64,000 nt of DNA from positions 6,944,001-7,008,000 of the forward strand of contig CP085828.1 in NCBI GenBank assembly GCA_020809705.1. The letters run 5' to 3'. Under the pieces are notes generated by a model. The model did not search any database, was not told where the DNA came from, and worked only from the letters and a program-made list of their open reading frames with translations. The DNA comes from Calonectria ilicicola (Eukaryota; Ascomycota; Sordariomycetes; Hypocreales; Nectriaceae). The stretch's first letter is position 1. Every line of letters begins with the position of its first letter. A program made the translations under genes and the position numbers. Shown here piece by piece: positions 21,171 to 31,097 of this stretch.

Positions 21171-22424
21171 ATGCGCTCCTTTGGAAAATTCGCGGCATTG
21201 GCCGTCCTCAGCAGTCTGAATCTTGCTGCCGCATCGCCTTGCAACCCTTACGGCTCCTCCACGTTGACGACCGCCACCAACCCTCATAGCTCCTCGTTTT
21301 CCTCCGACTTCTCTAGTGACGTTCCCTCCACAACAGTTACGCAATCATACACTGCGACAAGTTCGACTAGCAGCGCAAGCGCCACTGTTACAAATGACAT
21401 CAAAAATGGCGGTTTCACCGACGTTGGAGATGGAACCAATGTGCCTGGCTACACTGGTTCTTCCCTGACCATTGACACCACAAACGGATATCGTGGGGGC
21501 GGAAGCAAGGACACCAATTGTGCTAAAATATCCACCAGCGCTAAGAACGTCGTCTTCAAGAGGCAGGAAGAGGCATCGGCTTATCTCTCGCAGGAGGTGG
21601 CCAGCTTAGAAACCGATAGCATCTACACGGTTCGCTTTTCTCTGGCTCTTGTATCATCGAGCGGAGTGAGCTGCACCTTACAGGCTTCCCTTGAATCTCA
21701 GTTCTACGAACAAACTATTGTTTCTAGTGCTAGTATAAACTGGGAAACTTACACACAAGAAGCTGCTGTCACGACGTCCACCTCTGGAACTCTTACGTTT
21801 TCCTTTACATGTGCTTCCAGCGACACCGTCACAATCTACATCGATTCCATCTTCATGTCCAACAAGGTCACACCCGCAAATATTGATGATGTCACGCTCG
21901 ATTGGGGTGATGAGGTGAACTCGGGCGTCACTTCAACCACCGTTGGTGGTGAAACCATCACATCCACCACTGCATCTCCCACGACCGCCTCCCCCACGAC
22001 CGCCTCCCCCACCACAACAACCTTCTCGCGACCCGTTACCCGAACTCGTGTTGAGGGCACCATGGTTCCCTCAGCCACATGCCCTGGCGCCGTGACTCCT
22101 ACTCCTCTTGCGACATGTGTTTCTCGAACACCTGCTCCCTCGTCGTTGACATGTGGTGTTCTCGGTGTCAAGGGTTGGGACTGGTGGGCTTATGCGCCTT
22201 TTGTCACGAAGAGTCAAACCTCTGTCGCAGACTGTGCACTGCTGTGCTACCAGGACGCGCTTAACTGTAATGCGTTTGCATACATCGCAGACTATGGCGG
22301 TCGCTCTATTTGTGCCTTTGGGTACTATTCGCTTGCCGAGGATGGCCTCACTCCTGGTGAAGCTGCAACTGCGTACACTTGGTATGATCGCGACTGCTAC
22401 CAGTGTGAAGACTGCGCGAGCTAG
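21171..22424 (+). CDS. secreted protein with CBM4-like and C-terminal PAN/apple-like domains
   Basis: I start the gene at the ATG at 21171 because it begins a clear signal peptide (MRSFGKFAALAVLSSLNLA|AA). The frame is open further upstream, but that part is not secretory. The mature protein is 417 residues in total. After a Ser/Thr-rich stretch comes a ~150-residue beta-rich module (NGGFTDVG ... YTVRFSLAL ... ETYTQEAAV ... IYIDSIFM ... NIDDVTLDW) resembling galactose-binding/CBM4-9 folds. A Thr/Pro linker with three ASPTT repeats follows. A cysteine-rich domain (SLTCGVLGVKGW ... DCALLCYQDALNCNAFAY ... CAFG) resembles PAN/apple carbohydrate- or protein-binding domains. Likely extracellular or cell-wall adhesion/binding; no catalytic motif. 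Intronless. Confidence 0.85.
   Translation: MRSFGKFAALAVLSSLNLAAASPCNPYGSSTLTTATNPHSSSFSSDFSSDVPSTTVTQSYTATSSTSSASATVTNDIKNGGFTDVGDGTNVPGYTGSSLTIDTTNGYRGGGSKDTNCAKISTSAKNVVFKRQEEASAYLSQEVASLETDSIYTVRFSLALVSSSGVSCTLQASLESQFYEQTIVSSASINWETYTQEAAVTTSTSGTLTFSFTCASSDTVTIYIDSIFMSNKVTPANIDDVTLDWGDEVNSGVTSTTVGGETITSTTASPTTASPTTASPTTTTFSRPVTRTRVEGTMVPSATCPGAVTPTPLATCVSRTPAPSSLTCGVLGVKGWDWWAYAPFVTKSQTSVADCALLCYQDALNCNAFAYIADYGGRSICAFGYYSLAEDGLTPGEAATAYTWYDRDCYQCEDCAS
21971..22015 (+). repeat. 15-bp tandem repeat, 3 units, in the Thr/Pro linker
   Basis: Three imperfect copies of a 15-base unit (TGCATCTCCCACGAC and close variants) encode successive ASPTT pentapeptides. In-frame length variation between strains is expected. 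Confidence 0.9.
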
Positions 22425-22836
22425 GAATATAAAATGGATCAGCCATTATGAGTGCATGAAGCAATTCTTTGTTAACGCACATAATTCTTTCTCTTCTCCC
22501 TTCGCATCGCGGGGGATTGTTCTTCTTATCCCGATGTTAATATTACTCAAGAGTCTATTCATATAACGTACTATAGAATCCGCCTGATACGGCAATTTTA
22601 CTTTATAATAACATTGGGCTTAGCCACTCCAAGTCCCCTTCCATTCTCTCGTTGAATATGATTCTCTAAAAAGAAGCATTTTGTGCCATCACATTTGTTA
22701 TCATCTGCGTGCCCCATGTGCCACAATTTGGAATGAATTGCATATACTCCTTCTACTCTTTCTCTCCTTTTTCTTGTTCCTTTACTTGAGCACCATACTG
22801 GATTTAAAAAGGTTGCCATAAAAATTCCTGCTTGTC
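22425..22836. other. intergenic between convergent genes
   Basis: 412 bp of 3' flanks; nothing recognised. Confidence 0.5.
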
Positions 22837-24110
22837 CTACGTTTTTGTTTCCTCAGCAAGCGCTTGGAACGCTTGAAGCAAATCGTCCTTCAGATCTTCC
22901 CAGGCTTCTACTCCGATCGTTACTCTGAGCAACCGTTTATCGACGGCGCTATCGACGAAGGCACGCCACTCGATTAGACTCTCCACGCCACCCAGGCTAG
23001 TAGCGTGATGGAAGAGATGCAACTTGCTGGGCAATTTTCTCGCCAGCTCTTCGTCCTTCATCAACAGCGCAAATACAGCACCAAACCCTCCTGGCATTTG
23101 CTTGCGCAGCCATGAGTCATCATCTTTGGCTTCTGGCTGCAAGCTGGCATGAACCACCTCAGCGACCACTTCACCAACTGCTTCCGAGCCAATCTGTGAA
23201 TTGAGCCAGCCAACAAGTGCTGTGGCATTTTTCGCTTGTCGATCCACTCGAAGCTCCAGCGTTCGGACGCTGCGTACACCTAGCCAACCCTCCAGGCTGC
23301 CCATGACACTGCCCAGATATGCTCTTTCTGTGCGGAGGTCTTCAATCCAGTTCTTCTCCTTCTCTAGATCTTTTCGAATGCTCAGCACACCGCAAAGCAT
23401 GTCGGAATGCCCTCCAATGTACTTTGTCCCACTGTGCATGATGATATCTACTCCTTGTTGGAATGGGTCCTGCAAGGGTGGTGGAGCCATGGTTGAGTCA
23501 CACGTTAGCCATGCCCCGCGCTCTGTTGCGATGCGTCGGTAATACGCCAGGTCCACAGCCTCGCCAGTCGGATTAAAGGGTGTTTCAACGTGAAGAATGT
23601 CTCCTGGCTGGAGCTTCGAAAGATCCTCCTCAGACAAAGTGAGGACCTCGACGGGTTTGAGCTTCTGGATCATTCCTATAGTGCCATGACACCCATGATA
23701 ACCACGACCGACCGCAATGCGGCTTGGATTGAGAAATACTAAAAGGGCATGGAATGCAGCAAGCCCTGATGCATAGGTCAACGATGGCCCCCCGAGATAC
23801 GCCGAAAGCAAGGCTTCCAGGCGATTGGTGTTGGGGGCAGTATATCGACTGTAAATATGCGTGTCATGGGGTGCATTAGGCTGCTCTTTGTTATTACCAA
23901 GCGCGTGGTTTGTGTACGGGTAGGACAATTATAAATGAATCTTACATCCAAAACTTTTCCATTCACTAAGGTGTCAGGATCGGGATCATAACGGAACGTC
24001 GTCGAAACCTGCAAAGGCGGGGCAACGGCTCGGTGGTTATTGATGTAGTCATCGGCATGGACTGCCCTAGAAGAGAGCGAGAGGCCGTTTGGCGATTTCG
24101 GTCGGTCCAT
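22837..24110 (-). CDS. Cys/Met-metabolism PLP-dependent enzyme (cystathionine gamma-synthase/lyase-like)
   Basis: Exons 24110-23946 and 23880-22837, joined across a 65-nt intron (GTAAGA...GAGCAG), give 402 residues. A CAG acceptor three bases earlier would add one Gln. The start at 24110 gives MDRPKSPNG. Landmarks are HADDYINNHRAVAPPLQVSTTF, IYSRYTAPNTNRLEALLSAY, the cofactor-contact TYASGLAAFHALL, DSTMAPPPLQDPFQQGVDI and the PLP-lysine motif MHSGTKYIGGHSD. ATSLGGVESLIEWR and a C-terminal RVTIGVEAWEDLKDDL end the protein. All belong to the trans-sulfuration fold-type I family, and the size is normal. Which reaction (gamma-synthase, gamma-lyase or beta-lyase, as in Str3/MetB-type paralogues) cannot be decided from sequence alone. 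Cytosolic, no targeting signal seen. Confidence 0.88.
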
Positions 24111-24575
24111 GGCTTGATGATGAAGAGCCTGTAAATGAATGACCTTCGACTTCGTGTCGTAAATAGACAAGCCGCAAGCTAGAATCCAAGATTTCTCTCA
24201 ATCTTTATACTTTGATTCGCCATCAGTCACGAATCATGACTGCACTGGAATGCCGTACGAAGCCGCACTAGGCCGTCCACTAAATCCGCCAATCAGGATA
24301 AATATTGCCGATAAGAAATAACGCTGTTAGGTAAGAGTTAGGTTACCTAACCATAATCTGCTCATGGAAATGACAGCAATCATCGTATCAAAGATGCCCA
24401 GTTTTTTTTTTTTTTTGCCAGCGAAGAGGTAACAATGCATTAATAAATAAATACTAGCTAGCTGTGGAACGAGTGATAACGAAAAAAAAAAAAAAGAAAT
24501 TTTCATACAAAGAATGGCATAGGCAAAAAACCGACCCAGTGGCGACATTATGTGTATCTTTTAGTCCTCATCAAT
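24111..24575. other. intergenic with opposed T15 and A14 tracts
   Basis: A run of 15 T (24402-24416) and a run of 14 A (24482-24495) lie 65 bp apart and could pair as a stem. They sit between the 5' end of the PLP-enzyme gene and the 3' end of the RGS gene. Homopolymers are common at fungal gene ends and no function is assigned. Confidence 0.6.
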
Positions 24576-26509
24576 TCAGAAGGCATAATGAATCAACTTC
24601 GTAACACGGCTCGATACGCGACTAACAAGGGTATTTTGTGATGTAAAAGTGAACACGCTTCGATCCGTCTCAACCGACTGGCGCCTTTGTTGCATGTATT
24701 TCACAAACTTGGGCCAAGTGTTGGTCAACACCAAGTATTTAATGTCGCGTATTGCGACGTCAAAAACAGCAGCATGGAATTCATCAGGGATATCACCCAA
24801 ATACCGTGTGTTGTTGAAAACCTCGGCGTAATCTGAATGACCATATGCTTGTTCAGGAGGGATGGACTGATCAATGTCGAATGGTGTGATCATGTTTCCA
24901 CCTCCCTCTCCGCAGAGGATTTTCGCTGGTTTTTCGAACATGTCCTCAAGATGTCTTATTTCATCCGACGAAAGATTTAATGGGAATTCGGCGTGAGTGG
25001 GGCTGATGAAAGTGGTGTAGAGCTGTAATGCATGGTGATATGCCTCGCGTCTCGGTCCTTCGGTGAATGTCTCAGGCCAAGTCGACTTCCATCTTGCAAC
25101 GCAGGTTAGGAAAGCAATATTCTCTCCCGAAAAGTCGTTCAGCGAGGAGAATTCCTGGAGGGGAGTTGGGTTATCGTTAAGGACCAAATCAAGAGCACTC
25201 ATTGTGAGTAAGCGATCGCTAATTGCTGGGTCCGAAAAGTCCAGCCTTTGTCCGCTTTCGATAACATCAAGTGAAGGCTTCAGCTTCAATTCAGTCGAGC
25301 TTGATGACCCAGGGCCTCTTTGCGCTGAAGCTTCCCATTTTGCGTTGGTATCCGCAACTATCTTGTTCAACGTCCAGAGTCTTAGCACCTGGAACACAGG
25401 CACAAAGACGGTGAATACCTCGAACATGAACACCGAGACATGAATCCTATATCAGTCAGCGAACTCTTTTCTTTCTTCCATGCGAACAAATAAGTCAGAA
25501 TATCCTGCTCACCATTGACTTGGGGTAAAATAGGCGTTGACCTTTGCAAACGCCGGTACGTATGTCGCGATGAGAAACATCGGTGTCGCATGAAGACTGG
25601 AAGATATATTGTCAGTGATTGGAAACATAGATACCTAGAGCGCAACTAACTTGGAGAGACAGCAGCCGATGGTCTGGGTACGCCATCCCATTGTATCACG
25701 GATTCCCCAGGCCCGATAGATCAAAATGGGTGCAACCTGCAACATGTCAGTTAGGGCTGTTTTATATCACTCTGATCTTGAAAAACGCACAATCCAAGTC
25801 CAGATCACTTGCCACAGCACCGATGGCCACCATTCCCAACCTCGGCCTAGTTCGACTAGCTGCTCTGGAAGCAGCTTGCTATGAAGCTCTGTACCAGGGA
25901 TACCGAACGTAGGGTGATACTTTCGACACGCCAACCACATGCCGACGGTAAGAAGAACCTGTGTACAAACTGTCAGTACTTTATTTCATGCGACACTAGC
26001 ATAGGGCGAGATACCTGAACAATCATGCCCAACCCAATAAATAGCATGATTCTGTTATTAAATTTCAGATTCCTTATACGGCAGAGCCACGAAGTTGAAG
26101 ACCCATCGCAGCCTGCCTTCCTTTGTAGATCGGGATGCGTGAATCGTTTTTGCAGCTCGGCAACGTGAAGGAAGCGGGTGTTCGAGGCATGAAACAGGGC
26201 GATTCCGAGAGGGAACCAGATTCCCATGAAAAAATATTGCACATCGTATGCTAAAACGAGAGGCATAGTCGCTCCGATCGGATACACGAGTTGGCCCAGG
26301 ATCCAATATGCGTGTAAAAAGAGAATGGCAGTGAACGAGAGAGGAAGGCCTCGAAACCTAAGGACCGGATTGTTGCGGTTGTACAGGCAAAACGCCATGC
26401 CCATCAACAGAAGCGTGGTCCATGTGACACAAAAAGAAAGGTAGAAAACCCCCACCTTATCCCACCTGGCAGGGCTCGGGGGGATGTTGTACACCGTTAA
26501 GGCTTCCAT
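24576..26509 (-). CDS. seven-transmembrane receptor-like protein with C-terminal RGS domain (GprK/class VI type)
   Basis: Exons 26509-26015, 25958-25791, 25736-25651, 25596-25513 and 25446-24576. Four introns (56, 54, 54, 66 nt) join in phase to 567 residues. The ATG at 26509 (MEALTVYN) is preferred over the upstream open frame. Seven hydrophobic segments span residues ~20-305, including GVFYLSFCVTWTTLLLMG and MLFIGLGMIVQVLLTVGMW. The RGS domain follows at about 361-530 (ALDLVLNDNPTPLQEFSSL, then FEKPAKILC, then VFDVAIRDIKYLVLTNTWPKF). The 7TM-RGS fusion is the fungal/plant architecture that couples a G-alpha GAP to a membrane sensor, as in Aspergillus GprK. The ligand is unknown. All domains appear intact. 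Confidence 0.88.
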
Positions 26510-29150
26510 TGTGATCAGTGAGGCGTTGAGTGTGCAGACATTAGAACAGAGGGATCCTGGATTCTTTATTCTGGAAAGTGGCGAGAGTGTGTTCTGTCTT
26601 GGGAAGAGGGAGGGCGAAGGTGAGACAAACAATTTCAGCTCTTGTTCTGTATTTTCTTATTGCTGTCGATCCTGGAGCCGAGATCCTTAGGGTCGGTTCT
26701 TTTCACTGGGGATCGCCCAATAAGGGCCGACACCAAGGACCATCGTGAGGGCCAAAGCGCCTGTCAAAGCGCGTAGTTTAGACTTGGCGCTCTTCGGCTA
26801 ATGAGGAAAAGCAATATGGCGCGTATTTCATGACGCGACGTTGCCCCACGAGTGTGTAGATCTGCTCTGTCACATCGACTAGCTTACGTCTAGTTTCAGT
26901 TGGTGGTATTGTTTAGCACGTGCCCCGCCCCGATCACCACACGGCAGTTGTTTTCGAGACTAGCAGGAAGGAACCAAGAAGGTAAGCGTAAGACATCAGG
27001 TCAGGGGCTAAAGACAATGAATTTTTCGCGCACCCTGAATGGTCTCAGAAGGGCCGTTTCCTCGAGGGGGGCCGATTATGGGCGAGTTGGGGCATATTGC
27101 ATTTTCATTCCGTTCCGAAAACCGTCGTATCCAATATCAATTTTGCCATTTTCTGTCCAGAAGAATTGAGCTACGGCACTCGCCGACTTGACATTTCTCG
27201 GTTAGTGGGCAGGCATCGCTAAGTGTGCCGAGACAGCTAGATTTCTAGTGTCCTTGGCCAGGATGACACGATTCTGCCTAAGCAAGGGTATATTTGCGAT
27301 CAGTAATCTAGGAGTTTGGTTTTCGGGAAAAAGAAAATTGGAGGGAATGTCGCTGGTGGGTGAACAGTTTGAATGGCATGCACTGTTGACATTCGAATTT
27401 TTTACTTTTGAAGAATTAGTTTGGGCAATTATTCAAGCTCATGGATTATCTAAATCGAAACTGGGTACGAATGATGAGTCCCCAATGATGAAATATGATG
27501 AGCTAACATCAAATATACGCGAAAAATCACTTTTATATGAAAGGTAGTTGAAAATAAGTTCTAGCTTCAATGGTATCTGGATCCCAACTGTGACATCTTG
27601 AGTCGTGTCAGAGCTGGGGCTAATGCCACTTTAAACTGAGACCTCTCTCGGTAGCTCCCAAGCACGTGGGATTGTATGCACTGTAGCAAAGTCCGAAGGT
27701 TTTCGGTCGAAGCGCTAGACCTGGGCTAGACCTGTCACCAACCATGGGGAAAAGATCTAGTCCCCATCGGAATGACCGCATTCACCGTATGAACTCCAAA
27801 ATCCGGTCATTTTGTGGATACCAGATTGCGCTTTATGCGCGTCACAGAGTCAAGCAACTAGATTATTGGTCATGCACACGCCTCCCACAACTATAGAGTC
27901 AATTTCGCCTCAGTGATATGCCGGGGTTTTTTTCAAGTTCGTCGGAACCGTGTTGCCTCACTTTGCTTCACTCTAGTTCCCCAGACTGATGTCTCTGCTT
28001 TAATTTCCTGGACCGAACATTCTGACTAGCCTTGAAATTTCCTTTTGATGACAGCCTCCAGCCATAGCTACCCGGTAGTCCAGCTAGCGTATTCCGAGCT
28101 ACCTGCTTAGTCTTGGTCACTGTCAACGGCTCGTCTGAGCCTCATTGTCCGCATTTCGCTGTTCTCCCCCTTGCGTTACTGTCAACTATTTCCTTCTCTT
28201 GATAGAAGCTCCCTTTCAAATTATACGATTGATTGAGTGCTAATCGATATTTCTTGATCTTTCATTGTTGAAAGTGAATTTGATCTGTGTGTCGATTGTG
28301 AATGGATGATGTCAAGGCGCAAATGTAGCCTAAATACGCTGCTATCTGATACTAGGTGCTTTACGCTTTTGTCAGTGGTATAGTGGTATTTTTAGTATGA
28401 CAGATGACTAATAATAGTATTTGCAGTGAAGTTCAAGGAGGTGTGGCGTATCCTTTAAAAAAAGGGATTGGAATTAGCTTTCTAATCTGGCTGCCGCATC
28501 GTATGATTTTCACTACTGAGCATTTTTCTCATTCAATGGTAAGTCAGTCTCTAGCCAAGTGACTCCGAAGTGTGCAATAACATGTTAGTCTCTCTTTCTG
28601 TTTTGTGATGAAAGGAATATGAATATTTGTGAGAGATTACACGGTGCAGCCTTGGGGCTAGCCACGCTGTGGCAATTAGACAGTAGCTCCACGCAGGTGC
28701 TTTGGCTCTGGCACACTCCTAGATTTATTGTCATTAAATTTGAAAAATACCTTTAAAATTAGTTTGTTTCACTTGGTCGATGCTGAATGCTCGACTTTGC
28801 ACCTTCGCTTTGTTATGCTCGCAATTGCTCTCCTTGTGTAGCCTAGCTTTTACAGCTTAGGCGACTCTCATCTCTTGTTTATATTTAGCAATTTGTGACG
28901 TGGTCCTCTATGAGAGTCTAGTCATAAAATAGAGTGTGTGCGGTATTTATTTTGTATGGTGGTTTTACGCCACCAGCGAAGGGGACTGTCTTTTCTTTTG
29001 GCGTATCTGCACCATGTATGTAAGCTGCACTTTTACGACGCTCTACGGTTAGTAATTACACTCCGGAGCAAATTCGCGGGTTATTATTTTCAATTGGACC
29101 ACGTTCTCTAGAGCCAAACGCCACAAGGCTACCGCCAGGTCATAAATTTA

Positions 29151-29156
29151 TATAAA
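29151..29156 (+). promoter_or_regulatory. TATA box-like element
   Basis: TATAAA within AAATTTATATAAAGG, about 257 bp upstream of the ATG at 29413. The distance is long for a core promoter unless the leader is long or the real start lies elsewhere. Confidence 0.35.
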
Positions 29157-29280
29157 GGCGAGCCACATCCCAGATGGATGCCTTTCACATCGAAGGCATA
29201 TCCTTCCATTTCTGACTCAATTCATGCCAACAAACTGATTCACAAGAATATTATTTGTATCGCCCAGTATTCTCGTGTCT

Positions 29281-29388
29281 CCATTTTGGTAAATCGTGGG
29301 CTCAACCAGAGGGAGCTCCAAAGCCACAACGGTGGCAGATACAACTAAGTTTTGCCATATGATTCGTCCGACCAAGATATAATCAACT
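29281..29388. repeat. ~110-bp dispersed repeat, copy 2, bounded by 12-bp direct repeats
   Basis: Near-identical to 4072-4183. This copy is bracketed by TCGTGTCTCCAT at 29273-29284 and again at 29389-29400; the left repeat overlaps the first four repeat bases. Copy 1 lacks these flanks. The bracketing repeats may be a target duplication or a remnant of a local duplication. It lies just upstream of the coiled-coil ORF. Confidence 0.8.
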
Positions 29389-29412
29389 TCGTGTCTCCAT
29401 ATTCGACGACAA

Positions 29413-30783
29413 ATGACTTCAAATAAAGAGTGTGAAACCATAGATGAGAGGGGTGCACAAGCCTCAGCTTTGGTCCAAGTTGTACCAAAATCAAATCGCA
29501 GATGGAGCAATGGATTCAAAGACCTTGCTAAACCTCCCATATCTGCCCATTTTATACGCAAGCTTGATGCATCCAGATTCCCCATCCAGAGCCTTGCTGA
29601 GCAAATCTCAAAGTTGAGGCGACAGACTAAAAATGGGCTTCCTCGCTTAATTTGCGAACTTTTTGAGGATCCCATGTTCAAACTTGAAGAAATAGTCTTT
29701 CGGCAGCTCCCGCAAGAGCTGGGATATCCAGGGGGTGATCCGAAATGCACTGCTCAGGATTTGGAAGTCGCCACCCGTTTTTTTCGAGCGTTTCATAAGC
29801 AGCGCGAGAACTTTCGCCGATTGGACAATTTTCAAGAGCTCATGGGCAACACGCTCCGATACAATCGACTCGAGGTTCTTTGTAGGTATGGTGACTATCT
29901 TGCTGAGAGACTAGGGACACTTCGACAGCATGTCAGCGAGAAGAAACTGGAAACTGAGCATAAATTAGCTGAGCATTGGACCGAGACGTCAGCTACTCTC
30001 CGTGGAGAAGAGGGTCGAGATCCTGTATACTGTCAGAAACTTATTCAGGCAGCAGCTCAAGGCCTCAATTGGGATGAAGACATGACAATCTTTATAGTGC
30101 ACGAATATGCTAAAAGAAATAGCCTTATGCATGCCGAGTTATTTCAACTTGTAGATCGGCAGGACTGGCAAGCCATTGGCGAACGTTGCAAGGAAGATGT
30201 TGAGAAACTCCGCCATCTTTTACACCTCTCGAACACGAATTCAAAAGCCGATCTAAAGTTCTAGGTGCAAATAATCGAAGAGTTTGGCGACCGTTGGGTG
30301 TGCAAAGCGGCGGATGGTTTGAGTTGGGAAGCTCGCCCGATAATCAAGGCCGCCATAGATGATGGCCTCAATGATCACTCGTCCTTGAGTCTCTTGGCAT
30401 CATTCCAAGAGGATGATGATCTTGAAAAGCGTAACCAAGAAATCGATCGCGTCAAGGAAATCCATCGACAAAAGAAAGCCCATCGCATCAAATCTCAAAC
30501 CTATGATGCACTAAAAAGGGAGAATGAACAACTTCAGCACAGGATAGAAAAGCTAGAAGAACTCTTAAATTTGGGCCCGGTATCAGACAATGATCTCAGA
30601 AAGAAACTTGAGGCTGAGCAGGAAAAGAATCGCGATCTTAAAGCGGAGAATAAACGGTTCGAAAATCAGGTGGTGCACTGGAAAAAGAAGCATCAAGATT
30701 TGAAGGCGGAGAAGAGAAAGATGCTGAAGGAGGAGAGTGGCTTGGTGATGGAGGAAAATGCCTTGATGGACCTGTTCTGTTAG
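29413..30783 (+). pseudogene. helical/coiled-coil protein ORF interrupted by an in-frame TAG
   Basis: A 283-residue frame from the ATG at 29413 ends at TAG 30262-30264. The same frame is open immediately after it for another 172 residues to 30783, giving 456 codons if the stop is ignored. The first part is helical and basic with no recognised domain. The second part has a long heptad-like coiled coil (KRENEQLQHRIEKLEELLN, then LEAEQEKNRDLKAENKRFENQ). No GT-AG intron of reasonable size removes the stop in phase. Either a nonsense mutation, programmed readthrough, or two adjacent products. The coiled-coil half has no ATG near its start. Family unknown. A dispersed repeat lies directly upstream. 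Confidence 0.55.
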
Positions 30784-31097
30784 ATGTCTAATAAAATTTA
30801 CGTTAAACCTGCCACAAATTAAGCCAGGTGTCAGAGCTCTATCATACTGATTTACGCAACAACGAAATCTAGCCGTCGTCGAATACATCCCATTGCATGC
30901 ATTCTAGTTAAGTTAAACTTGAAGAGTAAGGAGCTTATGTTTCAAGTAAATAGATATTCAAAGTTATTAGATTATTATACCAAGACTAAAATAAAATACA
31001 TAAAAGAAAACATGCTAGCAAAGACCAGTCTATCTAATGTACCCAATATACCTAAGCGAGAGTCGTTAAAGTTTTGCCCATACCCAATCTAATTAAA
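30784..31097. other. intergenic between convergent genes
   Basis: AT-rich 3' flank, nothing recognised. Confidence 0.5.

Larger units (their letters stand above)
26510..29412. other. large intergenic region with one repeat copy
   Basis: 2.9 kb. The ORF at 27248-27547 (99 aa) shows no motif and is probably fortuitous. The only recognisable structure is the dispersed repeat at 29281-29388 and the TATA element near 29151. I found no transposase, RT or structural RNA. Confidence 0.45.

Noticed and set aside
24402..24495. T15/A14 pair as transposon termini
   Set aside because: Simple homopolymers with no target duplication or internal element; more likely slippage products.
27248..27547. 99-aa + strand ORF in the 2.9-kb gap
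   Set aside because: No family resemblance, signal peptide or splice context; kept only as a note in the intergenic entry.
29217..29750. 177-aa minus-strand ORF covering repeat copy 2
   Set aside because: Overlaps the coiled-coil ORF in antisense and the repeat. Its part over the repeat is not conserved in frame in copy 1 because of a 2-base indel.
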